A stretch of DNA of 64,000 nt from a virus. This document shows positions 44,878 to 52,729 of this stretch, piece after piece. The stretch lies in the IMG/VR virus record IMGVR_UViG_3300022920_000002, positions 36,898-100,897 of that record; one strand, written 5' to 3'. A program made the position numbers and the translations under genes. Positions within the stretch are counted from its first letter, which is position 1. Each line of letters starts with the position of its first letter. Below the pieces are notes generated by a model. The model did no database searches. It saw only the letters and a list, made by a program, of their open reading frames with translations, and was not told the DNA's origin.

Positions 44878-46628
44878 TATCCGTGTCCAAAATTTGATAG
44901 TTTAGTTGCAAGTCCTGCAGTAATATTCTTTCTATCTTTATTACCATAAGCACTTACATCAACAATTTTATCTAAATCAACTGCTCCTTCAACTTCTGGT
45001 TGTAAATACATTCTACCTCTACCAGCGTTAAACATGCTTTCAATTTCACCCTTATCTCTAGGTCTTGCAGGTTTTAAACTACATACTAGTTTCATTTTAC
45101 TTGGAAAGCCTTCATAACCTAAAGGGCCTTCAAATTCTACAGAAGAATTTTGTAAAGCTAAATTACCACAAACCATCATCGGGTTCATAGGATTACCTAC
45201 AGTCATGTGCCATTGTCCAGTTGGATCTCCAGTTAAGAATGCTGCAATTACTTGACCACCTTGAGGACCATTCATTAATTTCATTAGTCCACCACCGATA
45301 ATGTTATCCATAATCTTAGAGTCACCTAATGCATTAATACCTTTACCACTTAAAAGACCACTTGCCGCTTTTCCTATATCATCGAACGCAGCACCCATTG
45401 AAGATTTCAATTGAGTAGTTAAACTAGTCATAAACCCAGCGTAATCTCCATTCTTTAATTTTTCAGCATCACCGAAAGGCGCTCCAACTGAGCCACTTCC
45501 AGTATATCTAGTAGCACCACCCCAAAACGGAGCATTGTTATATGTTAATGCTAATATGTTTGATAACGTATCCATAAATGCAATCTTAGGCGATGTACCT
45601 AAGTAACCTCTTAAGTCATAATGGAATGTTAAGTTAAACTCACTATCGAATTGTAAACCTTGTTCTCTTGATAAAACTTCTTTAATTACGTTTAAAGGTC
45701 CAAACACTTTATTTGGATATGTTTCTTTCATAGGATCAAAACCGCCACCTTTATCTCTAATTGTTGCAGCTTCACTTGCACTCTTACCACTAAGACCTGC
45801 TTCAACAGCACGACCTAATGAAGATGAATCCATCATCTCTCCAAGTTTACCCCTAGATTTAGCATTACCTTGTACTGTTTGAATTTCTGATTCCACCTTT
45901 TTCCATGGGAATGCAGTACCAAACTTTAAAATCTCTTTCATGTCATTACCTAAAGCAGGTGACATCCATGTCATTACTCTAGCCAAATCAGGTTGTGAAG
46001 AATCAAACTCCTTACCATTCTTATCTAAACCAGTAACATTCATAATATCATCATTTACAGGATATGCAAATCTTCTTAATGTAATTAAGTACTCGTTAGA
46101 AATTTGACCATAATGTTCACATTGTATAAAGTCAGAAAATGAATAAGAATAACCTGATCCACCATTCGCAGAAGCATACTCTACAATTCTTCTAGCAGTT
46201 GGGTTTAATATATTAGAATCATTTCCTTCTAATGTAGTTTTATTATATTTCTTATATGCATTCTTTCCCCTTACAGTTCCAGTTCCAGTATTCTTGTAAT
46301 TATGTAGAGCCCACTTATTGTATAATGATTTTACACCTTTACCTTCACTTACTTTATCAGGATTACCATCTTTAATCTTGTAAGTTCTAGAATCAACAGC
46401 ATTAGTACCGTATTTAGAAGTAATTACACCGCCCTTACCGTCTGGTTGAAAGAATGTAGTACTACCCGGAGCTACTGCATCGTCCTCTCCCTCTTCTATT
46501 ACAGAATTAATAACTGGTTCATCTACAATCTCCTGGTTCTTAACTACCTCCTCACCAGCTTCATTATCGTAATAAGTAAACTTAGTTGGAGGTCCAGGGG
46601 AAATGTTTAATAGTGTATACTTCGCCAT
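44877..46628 (-). CDS. Baseplate tube/hub-associated structural protein (583 aa)
   Basis: 583 aa. A disordered acidic N-terminal 100 residues is followed by a tube-like domain: FIQCEHYGQISNEYLITLRRFAYPVND, GLQFDSEFNLTFHYDLRGYLGTSPKIAFMDTLSNILALTYNNAPFWGG, and near the end HMTVGNPMNPMMVCGNLALQNSSVEFEGPLGYEGFPSKMKLVCSLKPARPRDKGEIESMFNAG. The last segment, with GNP.NP and FP...K/PRDK..IESMFN, is distinctive and probably conserved across marine myophages. A Gly/Ser-rich insertion separates the two halves. T4 gp29 or gp48 are possible counterparts. A GATATATATT element precedes it. Confidence 0.5.
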   Translation of the reverse strand: MAKYTLLNISPGPPTKFTYYDNEAGEEVVKNQEIVDEPVINSVIEEGEDDAVAPGSTTFFQPDGKGGVITSKYGTNAVDSRTYKIKDGNPDKVSEGKGVKSLYNKWALHNYKNTGTGTVRGKNAYKKYNKTTLEGNDSNILNPTARRIVEYASANGGSGYSYSFSDFIQCEHYGQISNEYLITLRRFAYPVNDDIMNVTGLDKNGKEFDSSQPDLARVMTWMSPALGNDMKEILKFGTAFPWKKVESEIQTVQGNAKSRGKLGEMMDSSSLGRAVEAGLSGKSASEAATIRDKGGGFDPMKETYPNKVFGPLNVIKEVLSREQGLQFDSEFNLTFHYDLRGYLGTSPKIAFMDTLSNILALTYNNAPFWGGATRYTGSGSVGAPFGDAEKLKNGDYAGFMTSLTTQLKSSMGAAFDDIGKAASGLLSGKGINALGDSKIMDNIIGGGLMKLMNGPQGGQVIAAFLTGDPTGQWHMTVGNPMNPMMVCGNLALQNSSVEFEGPLGYEGFPSKMKLVCSLKPARPRDKGEIESMFNAGRGRMYLQPEVEGAVDLDKIVDVSAYGNKDRKNITAGLATKLSNFGHG

Positions 46629-46645
46629 GTAAAGCTTTTATTTTT

Positions 46646-46655
46646 AATATATATC
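46646..46655 (-). promoter_or_regulatory. GATATATATT, variant of the late element
   Basis: Minus-strand variant of the recurring element, 17 bp upstream of the 46628 start. Confidence 0.35.
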
Positions 46656-46679
46656 TGTGCAATATATTACACTGATATA

Positions 46680-47276
46680 TTAGACCCACTCACCGCGGTC
46701 CATTTCATCATGGTTTGGTCTATATAAGATCGTGTCGACCCAACCATCTTCCTTAGGATATCTATCTCCTAAAAACTTTTCAAGTGCTTTAACGAACTCT
46801 CCTTTTGTATGAAATTCATAATCGCCCTTATATGCGGATCTATTTGTTAGATTAAATAGATCTCTAATACAAGTTTCAACTTGGAATGCTTGTATCTTAT
46901 TAAATAGAGAATCTTGTTCAGCTTTGGTCTTGACGCAGAATACAGAATCTACGCAAATCAAATACTGTTCCCATTTATCACCATTAAAAACCTTATCTTC
47001 AAGTTCTTTAACAGTATTATACTCTTGTCTCTTCAGGTTAATCTTAGTATCTTTACCTTCAAACCCTCTAATAAATCTACCACCAAATAGGTTTCTCTTT
47101 AGAAAACTAATCTGGTCATAGAACTTCTTAATCTTAATTTGATATTGTGGATTGACATCGTCGAATTTAACGTCGTATATCATAGCCCTTACGGGAATCA
47201 ATACATTAGGAGCTTGAGTTGTAGAGATTAAAGCTTGAATCAATTCACCTTTAGTAAATATCTTGTGTTTAATCAT
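46680..47276 (-). CDS. Unknown 198-aa protein of the hub operon
   Basis: 198 aa, basic and soluble. Its sequence (MIKHKIFTKGELIQALISTTQAPNVLIPVRAMIYDVKFDD, then a helical Lys-rich region, DSVFCVKTKAEQDSL) shows no known motif. It overlaps the 135-aa gene upstream by 8 nt and ends 51 nt before the 583-aa start. In T4 the corresponding spot holds hub-assembly genes such as 51, 26 and 28, so an assembly function is a reasonable guess from position only. Confidence 0.6.
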   Translation of the reverse strand: MIKHKIFTKGELIQALISTTQAPNVLIPVRAMIYDVKFDDVNPQYQIKIKKFYDQISFLKRNLFGGRFIRGFEGKDTKINLKRQEYNTVKELEDKVFNGDKWEQYLICVDSVFCVKTKAEQDSLFNKIQAFQVETCIRDLFNLTNRSAYKGDYEFHTKGEFVKALEKFLGDRYPKEDGWVDTILYRPNHDEMDRGEWV

Positions 47277-47676
47277 GGTCTATGAATCTTACATTATCAA
47301 ATTTACTTAGGACACCCCTTTTAGGGTAATCACATCGGTTAATGATAATCAGATCCAAATCGACTGGTTCTTCTAATAAGTCATTTACAAATTCTTTTAA
47401 GCCTAAGACTGAACCATTATCTAAGGTTTTGAACATGTATAAAATTTTGGCTTGATTTTTTTCGTTTTCTGATGAATCATTAATCAAACGCTGCATAAGC
47501 TTTCTAATGTAGAGTGACACAATAATATCTGATGGTTCTTTACCATAAGGATCAGATTTAATCAGCCTATTGAATATATCAAAATAGGACACGATCAAAT
47601 CGTAATCTCCTGACTTAGCTAATCTTTCAAACTCAGTCCTGGTTTTGCACCATACTCCCTCTACGTGTAGTTTCAT
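47269..47676 (-). CDS. Unknown 135-aa protein of the hub operon
   Basis: 135 aa, helical, with acidic and basic patches (KTRTEFERLAKSGDYDLIVSYFDIFNRLIKSD; FVNDLLEEPVDLDLIIINRCDYPKRG). No motif recognised. It overlaps both neighbours by a few bases (4 nt with the 107-aa gene, 8 nt with the 198-aa gene), so translation is coupled through the three small genes. Probably a small hub-assembly or chaperone-like protein. Confidence 0.6.
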   Translation of the reverse strand: MKLHVEGVWCKTRTEFERLAKSGDYDLIVSYFDIFNRLIKSDPYGKEPSDIIVSLYIRKLMQRLINDSSENEKNQAKILYMFKTLDNGSVLGLKEFVNDLLEEPVDLDLIIINRCDYPKRGVLSKFDNVRFIDHD

Positions 47677-47996
47677 TTATCTAATAAACAAGTTAGCCCT
47701 TTTAATTCTTTTTGGAGTTGACTAACTCTTGCTTTAATTTCAGTTTCTGTAGGAGTATATCCTTTACCCCATTGAATACCAACCTCCAATTTATCACGGT
47801 CCATGTCAGTTCCCGTACTTAAACCTAGATCTAATATTAGATCATTTAAAAATTTAACCTGTTGTTGCCTACCTAAATAACCATCGAAGTCATAAACGTA
47901 TCTAGATGTGAATTCTTCACCTCCACCGTTTACATTATCATCGATTAAAAATTTAACTAGCCCGTTATCAGCAGGTTCTATTTGAATACTAACCAT
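47673..47996 (-). CDS. Unknown 107-aa acidic protein
   Basis: 107 aa, acidic with a helical C-terminal half (ETEIKARVSQLQKELKGLTCLLDK). The N-terminal half contains a beta hairpin (IQIEPADNGLVKFLID) and a Tyr/Asp-rich loop (SRYVYDFDGYLGRQQQ). No family recognised. Ends in an ATGA overlap with the next gene. Confidence 0.6.
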   Translation of the reverse strand: MVSIQIEPADNGLVKFLIDDNVNGGGEEFTSRYVYDFDGYLGRQQQVKFLNDLILDLGLSTGTDMDRDKLEVGIQWGKGYTPTETEIKARVSQLQKELKGLTCLLDK

Positions 47997-48006
47997 GTTT
48001 CGTTTC

Positions 48007-48465
48007 TTATTTTCTAGAGCGAAGTGATTGAGCCACTTCTCTTTGTAATTTCTTAATAGTTTGCTTGTCCTCTTTACGAGTCTCTTTATCTTTAATAACT
48101 GACATAGACCAAGCTTCTTCTAATTTATCTATCTCACTCTTATTGTAGCCAATAGATGTCCATGTAGTTTTCATAGATTCTAATTTAGATTCAAGTATTG
48201 CTGCATTGGTTTTTTCTAATGCATCTAAATTTTGTTGATGTATCTTTTTACCATTTTCAATATTTTGAGCACGGAAGCCACTTCTAACTTCACCTAAGAA
48301 ATTCAAGCCACTTAAGTATTTTAATACACCTTGTTGTTTTAACATGTAACGTCTTTGACGTCTGTTCATTTTAGTAGGTGATGTCTGGGGCAGCGTTACC
48401 GCTTGTTCGATCGCTTTTTGTTGTTCCTCTGTTAGTTGAACTTCCTTTTCTGTTTGAGTTGCCAT
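48007..48465 (-). CDS. Unknown helical basic protein, uncertain start
   Basis: The frame begins at 48465 (152 aa, MATQTEKEVQLTEEQQKAI), overlapping the end of the 204-aa gene by 95 nt. An alternative ATG at 48369 (MNRRQRRYMLKQQ, 120 aa) lies directly after that stop in a TAAAATG context. The N-terminal 32 residues look protein-like, so I keep the longer form with doubt. The rest is a basic helical protein (QQNLDALEKTNAAILESKLESMK). No family recognised. See the frameshift finding. Confidence 0.55.
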   Translation of the reverse strand: MATQTEKEVQLTEEQQKAIEQAVTLPQTSPTKMNRRQRRYMLKQQGVLKYLSGLNFLGEVRSGFRAQNIENGKKIHQQNLDALEKTNAAILESKLESMKTTWTSIGYNKSEIDKLEEAWSMSVIKDKETRKEDKQTIKKLQREVAQSLRSRK

Positions 48466-48985
48466 TGTAATAGTTTTTAATGAATTCTTCAGCCTGTGGC
48501 TTTAATTGTTCTTGTAGGTTATTTATCTGACTTAATACAAGCTCTAAAATTTGCTCATTTAAGTCTGCTTTTGTAATGTCCATTTGATCTTTAAATAAAT
48601 CATAGACTTCTTTTGACGGAACGTTAAGGTCCATCGGCATTGTAATACTATTTTTAGCGCTAAGCTTTTTTAGCATTTCTAGCATTACATTAATTTCAGC
48701 GGGTTGGTTTTCTACTACTGTGTTTTCAGCCACCTTAACTTTAGTATTGGATTTAGGTGATGATACATCTGGTGTAAGAAACGGTTGTGCTAAATTAAAA
48801 GCGCTAGCTTCGTCTTTAGCTTCCATCAAAACCTCGCTAATCATCTTAGTAAAAACCTTGGTACCGTCTGTAAAGTATGTAAACTCTCCTTTGGTTTTAT
48901 CAGTAGTTACAGTCTCTCCAGCACGTTCTGATTTAGTCCAAACATATACCTTAGGTTTAGCTTCTTCTTTTACTTCTGTTGACAT
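48371..48985 (-). CDS. Unknown 204-aa protein, possible tail-assembly chaperone
   Basis: I choose the ATG at 48985 (MSTEVKEEAKPKVYVW) because the upstream extension to 49057 overlaps the 76-aa gene. The product is 204 aa, acidic and helical, with IKNYYNGNSNRKGSS near its end. Its 3' end overlaps the following frame by 95 nt, shifted by +1, a layout that tail-assembly chaperone pairs can have (usually with -1 or -2 shifts). No slippery heptamer is obvious. Function unknown. Confidence 0.55.
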   Translation of the reverse strand: MSTEVKEEAKPKVYVWTKSERAGETVTTDKTKGEFTYFTDGTKVFTKMISEVLMEAKDEASAFNLAQPFLTPDVSSPKSNTKVKVAENTVVENQPAEINVMLEMLKKLSAKNSITMPMDLNVPSKEVYDLFKDQMDITKADLNEQILELVLSQINNLQEQLKPQAEEFIKNYYNGNSNRKGSSTNRGTTKSDRTSGNAAPDITY

Positions 48986-48992
48986 ATTTTTA

Positions 48993-49223
48993 TTATTTGT
49001 TATTGATTTGATCAAAATCCATACTGATCTGACCAGTCTCTCTATAGTTATACTCACGATTTAGAAATTGTTTAATAAAGTCATGTGAATCAGGAGGTCC
49101 CATGATGGCGTCTGCCTTCCAAAACCTTCTTTTCCAGAAGTCAAAGAACTCCTCATTACCTTTTTCTTTTAATGATTCTTTTAAATAGTCTACATCCGGT
49201 AGCATTAGTTTGTTAAATCCCAT
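48993..49223 (-). CDS. Small unknown protein (76 aa)
   Basis: 76 aa, with Phe/Trp-rich helix (EEFFDFWKRRFWKADAIM) and an acidic tail. It ends 7 nt before the preferred start of the 204-aa gene and starts 3 nt after the oxygenase gene, so it is in the same operon. The arrangement of aromatic and charged residues resembles small assembly factors, but no family is recognised. Confidence 0.6.
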   Translation of the reverse strand: MGFNKLMLPDVDYLKESLKEKGNEEFFDFWKRRFWKADAIMGPPDSHDFIKQFLNREYNYRETGQISMDFDQINNK

Positions 49224-49226
49224 TGT

Positions 49227-49799
49227 TTATTTTTTTGAGTTAAAAAAGAATGTTTGAAATAGCCTGCCGTCTTCCTTAGTTTTACCGAAGTAATCTAATG
49301 ACGCATGAAACATGTCGCCTTTATAGAATACGCATCTATTATATTTGTTACCTATAACATCAACAAGTTCCCATTTGGTATAATCTTGTGCTTCGCTTTC
49401 TACGATAGCCATAAGAGATTCGTTAACTTCTCCATTAGGTAATCTAGGTGCTGATGTTAATCCAGTTGCTTTATGTTTAAATAAACCAGTTCCACCGGTT
49501 ACTGGTGCGTCAGGTGTTAAGTAACAAACGCCTGCCCATTCATTCCAGCTATCAGCATGAATCCAAGTTCTATCACTGGCAAATGTAACTTGAAAAGCTC
49601 CGGTATACCCAGGATCTTCTAGTGGTTCCATTTCAAATCCAGTAATTTCTTCTATGTATTTTACAATAGGTTCATTTAAAAACGATTTCGTTCTATGTCC
49701 CGGATAATTACCATCTATATTAAAATCTTGCTCTAATGCAAAACTTCTAACTTCGTCCGGATTTGTGTAGAAATTATCTACGATAATTACATCTCTCAT
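49227..49799 (-). CDS. 2OG-Fe(II) oxygenase-like protein (DUF6445-type)
   Basis: 190 aa. Candidate iron ligands H81 and D83 (WIHADSWNEWAGVCYL) and distal H165 (YKGDMFHASLDYFG), with R179 (GRLFQTFFF) as the 2-oxoglutarate-binding residue, follow the double-stranded beta-helix pattern HxD...H...R. The GGTGLFKHK turn is also typical. Members of this superfamily hydroxylate protein or small-molecule substrates; phage examples are common in marine myoviruses but substrates are unknown. It joins the helicase gene (TAATG-like start overlap). Confidence 0.7.
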   Translation of the reverse strand: MRDVIIVDNFYTNPDEVRSFALEQDFNIDGNYPGHRTKSFLNEPIVKYIEEITGFEMEPLEDPGYTGAFQVTFASDRTWIHADSWNEWAGVCYLTPDAPVTGGTGLFKHKATGLTSAPRLPNGEVNESLMAIVESEAQDYTKWELVDVIGNKYNRCVFYKGDMFHASLDYFGKTKEDGRLFQTFFFNSKK

Positions 49800-51532
49800 T
49801 AATATATTGTTTTAAGTCTTTCTTCAAAAGATGGAGGAAAGAATCCTGGTTTATTTATCAGGCTTCTAAAGCACGCATCTAAAATATATGTTATAGCCCA
49901 ATCATCTTTAGATCTTATTGATCGACCGGCGCCTTGTTGTATTGCAATCCCTGTTTTCCAATCATACCATCCCGGGAATGCGGTCATCTTAGCTTTCACA
50001 AGTGGATCGCCAAGAGATGGATATGGTACTTTAAAGAAGATCTGAAATCTAGACTTGTCATCTTTTAAATCTAATCCCTCTAGCAAAGAAGGTCCAACTA
50101 AGACCTTACCTTCTGATTTGTTAAACAGGTCGATTGCGCCACTCCTCTCTTTTGCCATGTCATAGCTTATTAGGTTAAAGCTGTGTTTTGATCTGGCATT
50201 AATTTCATTCATGAACTGATAGGAGCCGGCGTGAATAATTCCACTTTGTCCTTTGTGTTTCTCTAAGATCTTGTCAAGTGTTTTAATGACATGAGGGAGA
50301 TTTTGTTCGCGTTCTCTAAAAGACAGTTTGTGCCTGTTAATGAAAATGATGGGGGATTTTTTGTAATCAAAATTATTACCCATTCTAATAACCCTAGCAT
50401 TTCCCATTTTAGTATGTTTAGCAAATGATTTAATATCACCTAATGTTGCTGACATAAAAACTTTAAAGCCACTTTTCTTTTGTAAGAATTTATCAATCAT
50501 CATTGCCTCTTCCAAACATAAGAATTTTACTTCAGTTTCTTTTCGATCGATAACAATTGCATCCATACCAAGATCTTTAATAATGTCATGATAGTCATCA
50601 AACTTACACCATATATCTTTTAGTCTATCGAGTCGACCAAAAAAAGTCTGCCAATCCTTAGGGACATCTCCGTTCTTATACTGTAGTTTGCTGACCTTAA
50701 GTGCTGCAGTTCTGGCCTTGCGGTAAACCTTGGCTATACCTCTGAATTCGCTGATGTGCCTCATGAGCTCTTGGTGATCGTCTTCCCGCATTAAGCGGTC
50801 AACAATGTCTTCTATTCTGTTATCAGATACCCAGGCAGCTTGTAATCCATGCTTCTGTATAAACTTGTTTACTTCTTTAAATATCTTACTGGTTGTTCTG
50901 TCTATTCTAGGACTAAAGTGTGATTGTACTATACTGTCTACCTTATGTGCCTCATCAAAGAATACAAAGTCTCTTATAGGGAATGGTACCTCTCTGTCTT
51001 GTTCTTGCATCTTATCCTCTACGTAATTCCTTTGTATTAGATAGTATGAATAGTTGAAGAGAGCTACAGGTAGCTCCTTCGCGCGCTTTCTGCCCTGAAG
51101 ATACCCACAATTATTCCAGCATGGAAGTTTCTCAGCAGCTTCATACCCAATCCCTTTCATCTTACAATCAGCAAGTGAGAATGGAAGATCGTTTACGTTA
51201 CAATTATAGTTGTCTACTCCTCTTATACTTGGCCAATTAAGTTTTAGCCTTTTAAAGTCTTCTTCATATTGATCTTGTAGCATTAGATCAGAGGTTACTA
51301 AATAACCTCTTTTACCCAGTTCTTTTAGGACGTGCGCGGACCACATAGCAATTAATGATTTACCACTTCCAGTTGGGGCATCTAAAATAATAGTCCCTTG
51401 TGGATCTTCAATGTAATGATTACAGATAGCTTCAATAACTTCTCTTTGCCCCTCTCTGAATTTGAAATCTTTTCCAAATGTACCAGTGACCAGGGCTTCA
51501 TTAATAATAGCGTCTACTCCGCGTTCCAACAT
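49799..51532 (-). CDS. XPD/DinG-type superfamily 2 helicase with Fe-S cysteines
   Basis: 577 aa. Walker A APTGSGKS at 52-59, DEAH at 193-196, and motif VI QGAGRSIRSKDDW near the end. Four cysteines (C111, C123, C138, C142) lie between motifs Ia and II, the position of the 4Fe-4S cluster of XPD, DinG and Rad3. These 5'-3' helicases unwind damaged or flap-containing DNA. The motif LLEGLDLKDD matches motif V. It overlaps the dCMP deaminase start region by 19 nt, so the genes are co-expressed. Confidence 0.85.
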   Translation of the reverse strand: MLERGVDAIINEALVTGTFGKDFKFREGQREVIEAICNHYIEDPQGTIILDAPTGSGKSLIAMWSAHVLKELGKRGYLVTSDLMLQDQYEEDFKRLKLNWPSIRGVDNYNCNVNDLPFSLADCKMKGIGYEAAEKLPCWNNCGYLQGRKRAKELPVALFNYSYYLIQRNYVEDKMQEQDREVPFPIRDFVFFDEAHKVDSIVQSHFSPRIDRTTSKIFKEVNKFIQKHGLQAAWVSDNRIEDIVDRLMREDDHQELMRHISEFRGIAKVYRKARTAALKVSKLQYKNGDVPKDWQTFFGRLDRLKDIWCKFDDYHDIIKDLGMDAIVIDRKETEVKFLCLEEAMMIDKFLQKKSGFKVFMSATLGDIKSFAKHTKMGNARVIRMGNNFDYKKSPIIFINRHKLSFREREQNLPHVIKTLDKILEKHKGQSGIIHAGSYQFMNEINARSKHSFNLISYDMAKERSGAIDLFNKSEGKVLVGPSLLEGLDLKDDKSRFQIFFKVPYPSLGDPLVKAKMTAFPGWYDWKTGIAIQQGAGRSIRSKDDWAITYILDACFRSLINKPGFFPPSFEERLKTIY

Positions 51533-52020
51533 ATAACCTCTTTTACTTCAATACCTGCACGTTCTAGTAATTCTACTCCTCCCATATCTCTATAGTCTTC
51601 TGAATAGAATACTCTTGCAATACCTGCTTGAATAATTAATTTTGCGCAATCAAAACAAGGACATGTAGTTACATACATATCTGCTCCTTCTGAGCTTAAT
51701 GTTGATTTGCTTACTTTTGCTAATGCATTTGATTCTGCATGTAAGACCTCTCTTTTAGTTACCTCTTTAGAGCAACATACATCATCGCATTCATAGCCCT
51801 TTTCTTCCAATACCTTCTTGTGGTTTTCATTCTCTACTTCTCTAACTTGGATCTCCTCACAATCGTTTTCGAACTTGTGTGGCGTACCGTTATATCCAGT
51901 TGATATAACTTGTGTATCTTTAACAATGATGCAGCCTACGCGCCTTCTCTTGGCATAGGATAGTTTGGCTATTTGGTAAGCCATTTGCATATAAATTAGA
52001 TCTACTGGTATTCTTGGCAT
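51514..52020 (-). CDS. cd: dCMP deaminase
   Basis: 168 aa. Converts dCMP to dUMP to feed dTTP synthesis during phage replication. The zinc site is clear: H94-A-E96 in VLHAESNAL and P121-C122-F-D-C125 in CPCFDCAKLI. Additional cysteines (C30, C54, C78, C82, C83) match the second zinc-binding region of T4 Cd. Length (T4: 193 aa) is slightly short. It lies directly after a strong terminator and its own 5' region is only 5 nt long before the hairpin tail, so its promoter is unclear; it may be read through or lie within the upstream sequence. Confidence 0.9.
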   Translation of the reverse strand: MPRIPVDLIYMQMAYQIAKLSYAKRRRVGCIIVKDTQVISTGYNGTPHKFENDCEEIQVREVENENHKKVLEEKGYECDDVCCSKEVTKREVLHAESNALAKVSKSTLSSEGADMYVTTCPCFDCAKLIIQAGIARVFYSEDYRDMGGVELLERAGIEVKEVICWNAE

Positions 52021-52025
52021 ATAAA

Positions 52026-52063
52026 AAAGAGTCTATGTTACTATTGTTATACATAGACTCTTT
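52026..52063 (-). terminator. Strong rho-independent terminator
   Basis: A 13-bp perfect stem (arms 52026-52038 and 52051-52063, loop 12 nt) reading AAAGAGTCTATGT on the minus strand, followed by TTTTTTAT. It separates the leader-tagged cassette (52093 upward) from the dCMP deaminase/helicase operon. The upstream arm also begins with an A-run, so it could act in both directions. Confidence 0.9.
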
Positions 52064-52092
52064 AAAAAGTTTAATTCGATGATACTCAAATA

Positions 52093-52722
52093 TTAAAACT
52101 CAAATGGGATATAATCATCATCTTTATCCATACCGTACCAGACACCTTTGTTTTGCCAGTAGATCCATCCATACTTATCGTCGATAACTACTTCAAACTT
52201 ACCCTTTGGCATCTCCACGCTCTTCTTAGGAGCCCTGGCGATATGCTTAAGTACAGGTACACCATCTTCCCATGTTTTCTTAGTAGATCTAGCATCAACT
52301 ATTGCGCCATCACCAAATCCATGGTGAAATTCAGCACCTTCGATCTCATCAGCTAATAACATAGTCGGAGTTTTATCTGATTCATTAACTACTGATTCGT
52401 TTTCAGGCATTACTCTTTTATACTTAGCTTGTAATTCTTTAAATTCATCTTTAAGGTTAGAAGAGATTTTCTTCTTAATACCCCAGTTATCTCCAAAGAT
52501 TAGTGGAGCTACAGCGCCCATACCAGCAGTCTTAACTTGCTTCTCGTATTTTCTAGCATAAGTAGAGCTATCAAACCAGTCTAATGCAGCCTGAGCCATA
52601 TCCTTAGATATCTTAACACCTTCTATTTCAGAAGTACTACCTTTAACTACCATTTTAAATAGAGTTTTAGCAGGAGCTTGTCTTGCCTCATTTAATTCGT
52701 TTATTGACTTGATATATTTCAT
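52093..52722 (-). CDS. Leader-tagged internal-head-protein candidate (209 aa)
   Basis: 209 aa. The N-terminus MKYIKSINELNEARQAP resembles the T4 capsid-targeting sequence (MKTYQEFIAEA); LNE|A would be a cut site for the prohead protease. The body is soluble, with a basic middle and a C-terminal segment containing KFEVVIDDKYGWIYWQNKGVWYGM. Another SVVNES motif occurs near residue 112. No enzyme motif recognised. It is the last gene of the cassette before the terminator. Predicted role: protein packaged in the head and injected with DNA. Confidence 0.6.
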   Translation of the reverse strand: MKYIKSINELNEARQAPAKTLFKMVVKGSTSEIEGVKISKDMAQAALDWFDSSTYARKYEKQVKTAGMGAVAPLIFGDNWGIKKKISSNLKDEFKELQAKYKRVMPENESVVNESDKTPTMLLADEIEGAEFHHGFGDGAIVDARSTKKTWEDGVPVLKHIARAPKKSVEMPKGKFEVVIDDKYGWIYWQNKGVWYGMDKDDDYIPFEF

Positions 52723-52729
52723 AATTATA

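Noticed and set aside
48986-49057. N-terminal extension MSITIERLVRSVWILIKS of the 204-aa gene
   Set aside because: It overlaps the 76-aa gene and looks unrelated to the following acidic protein; the ATG at 48985 directly after that gene's end fits better.
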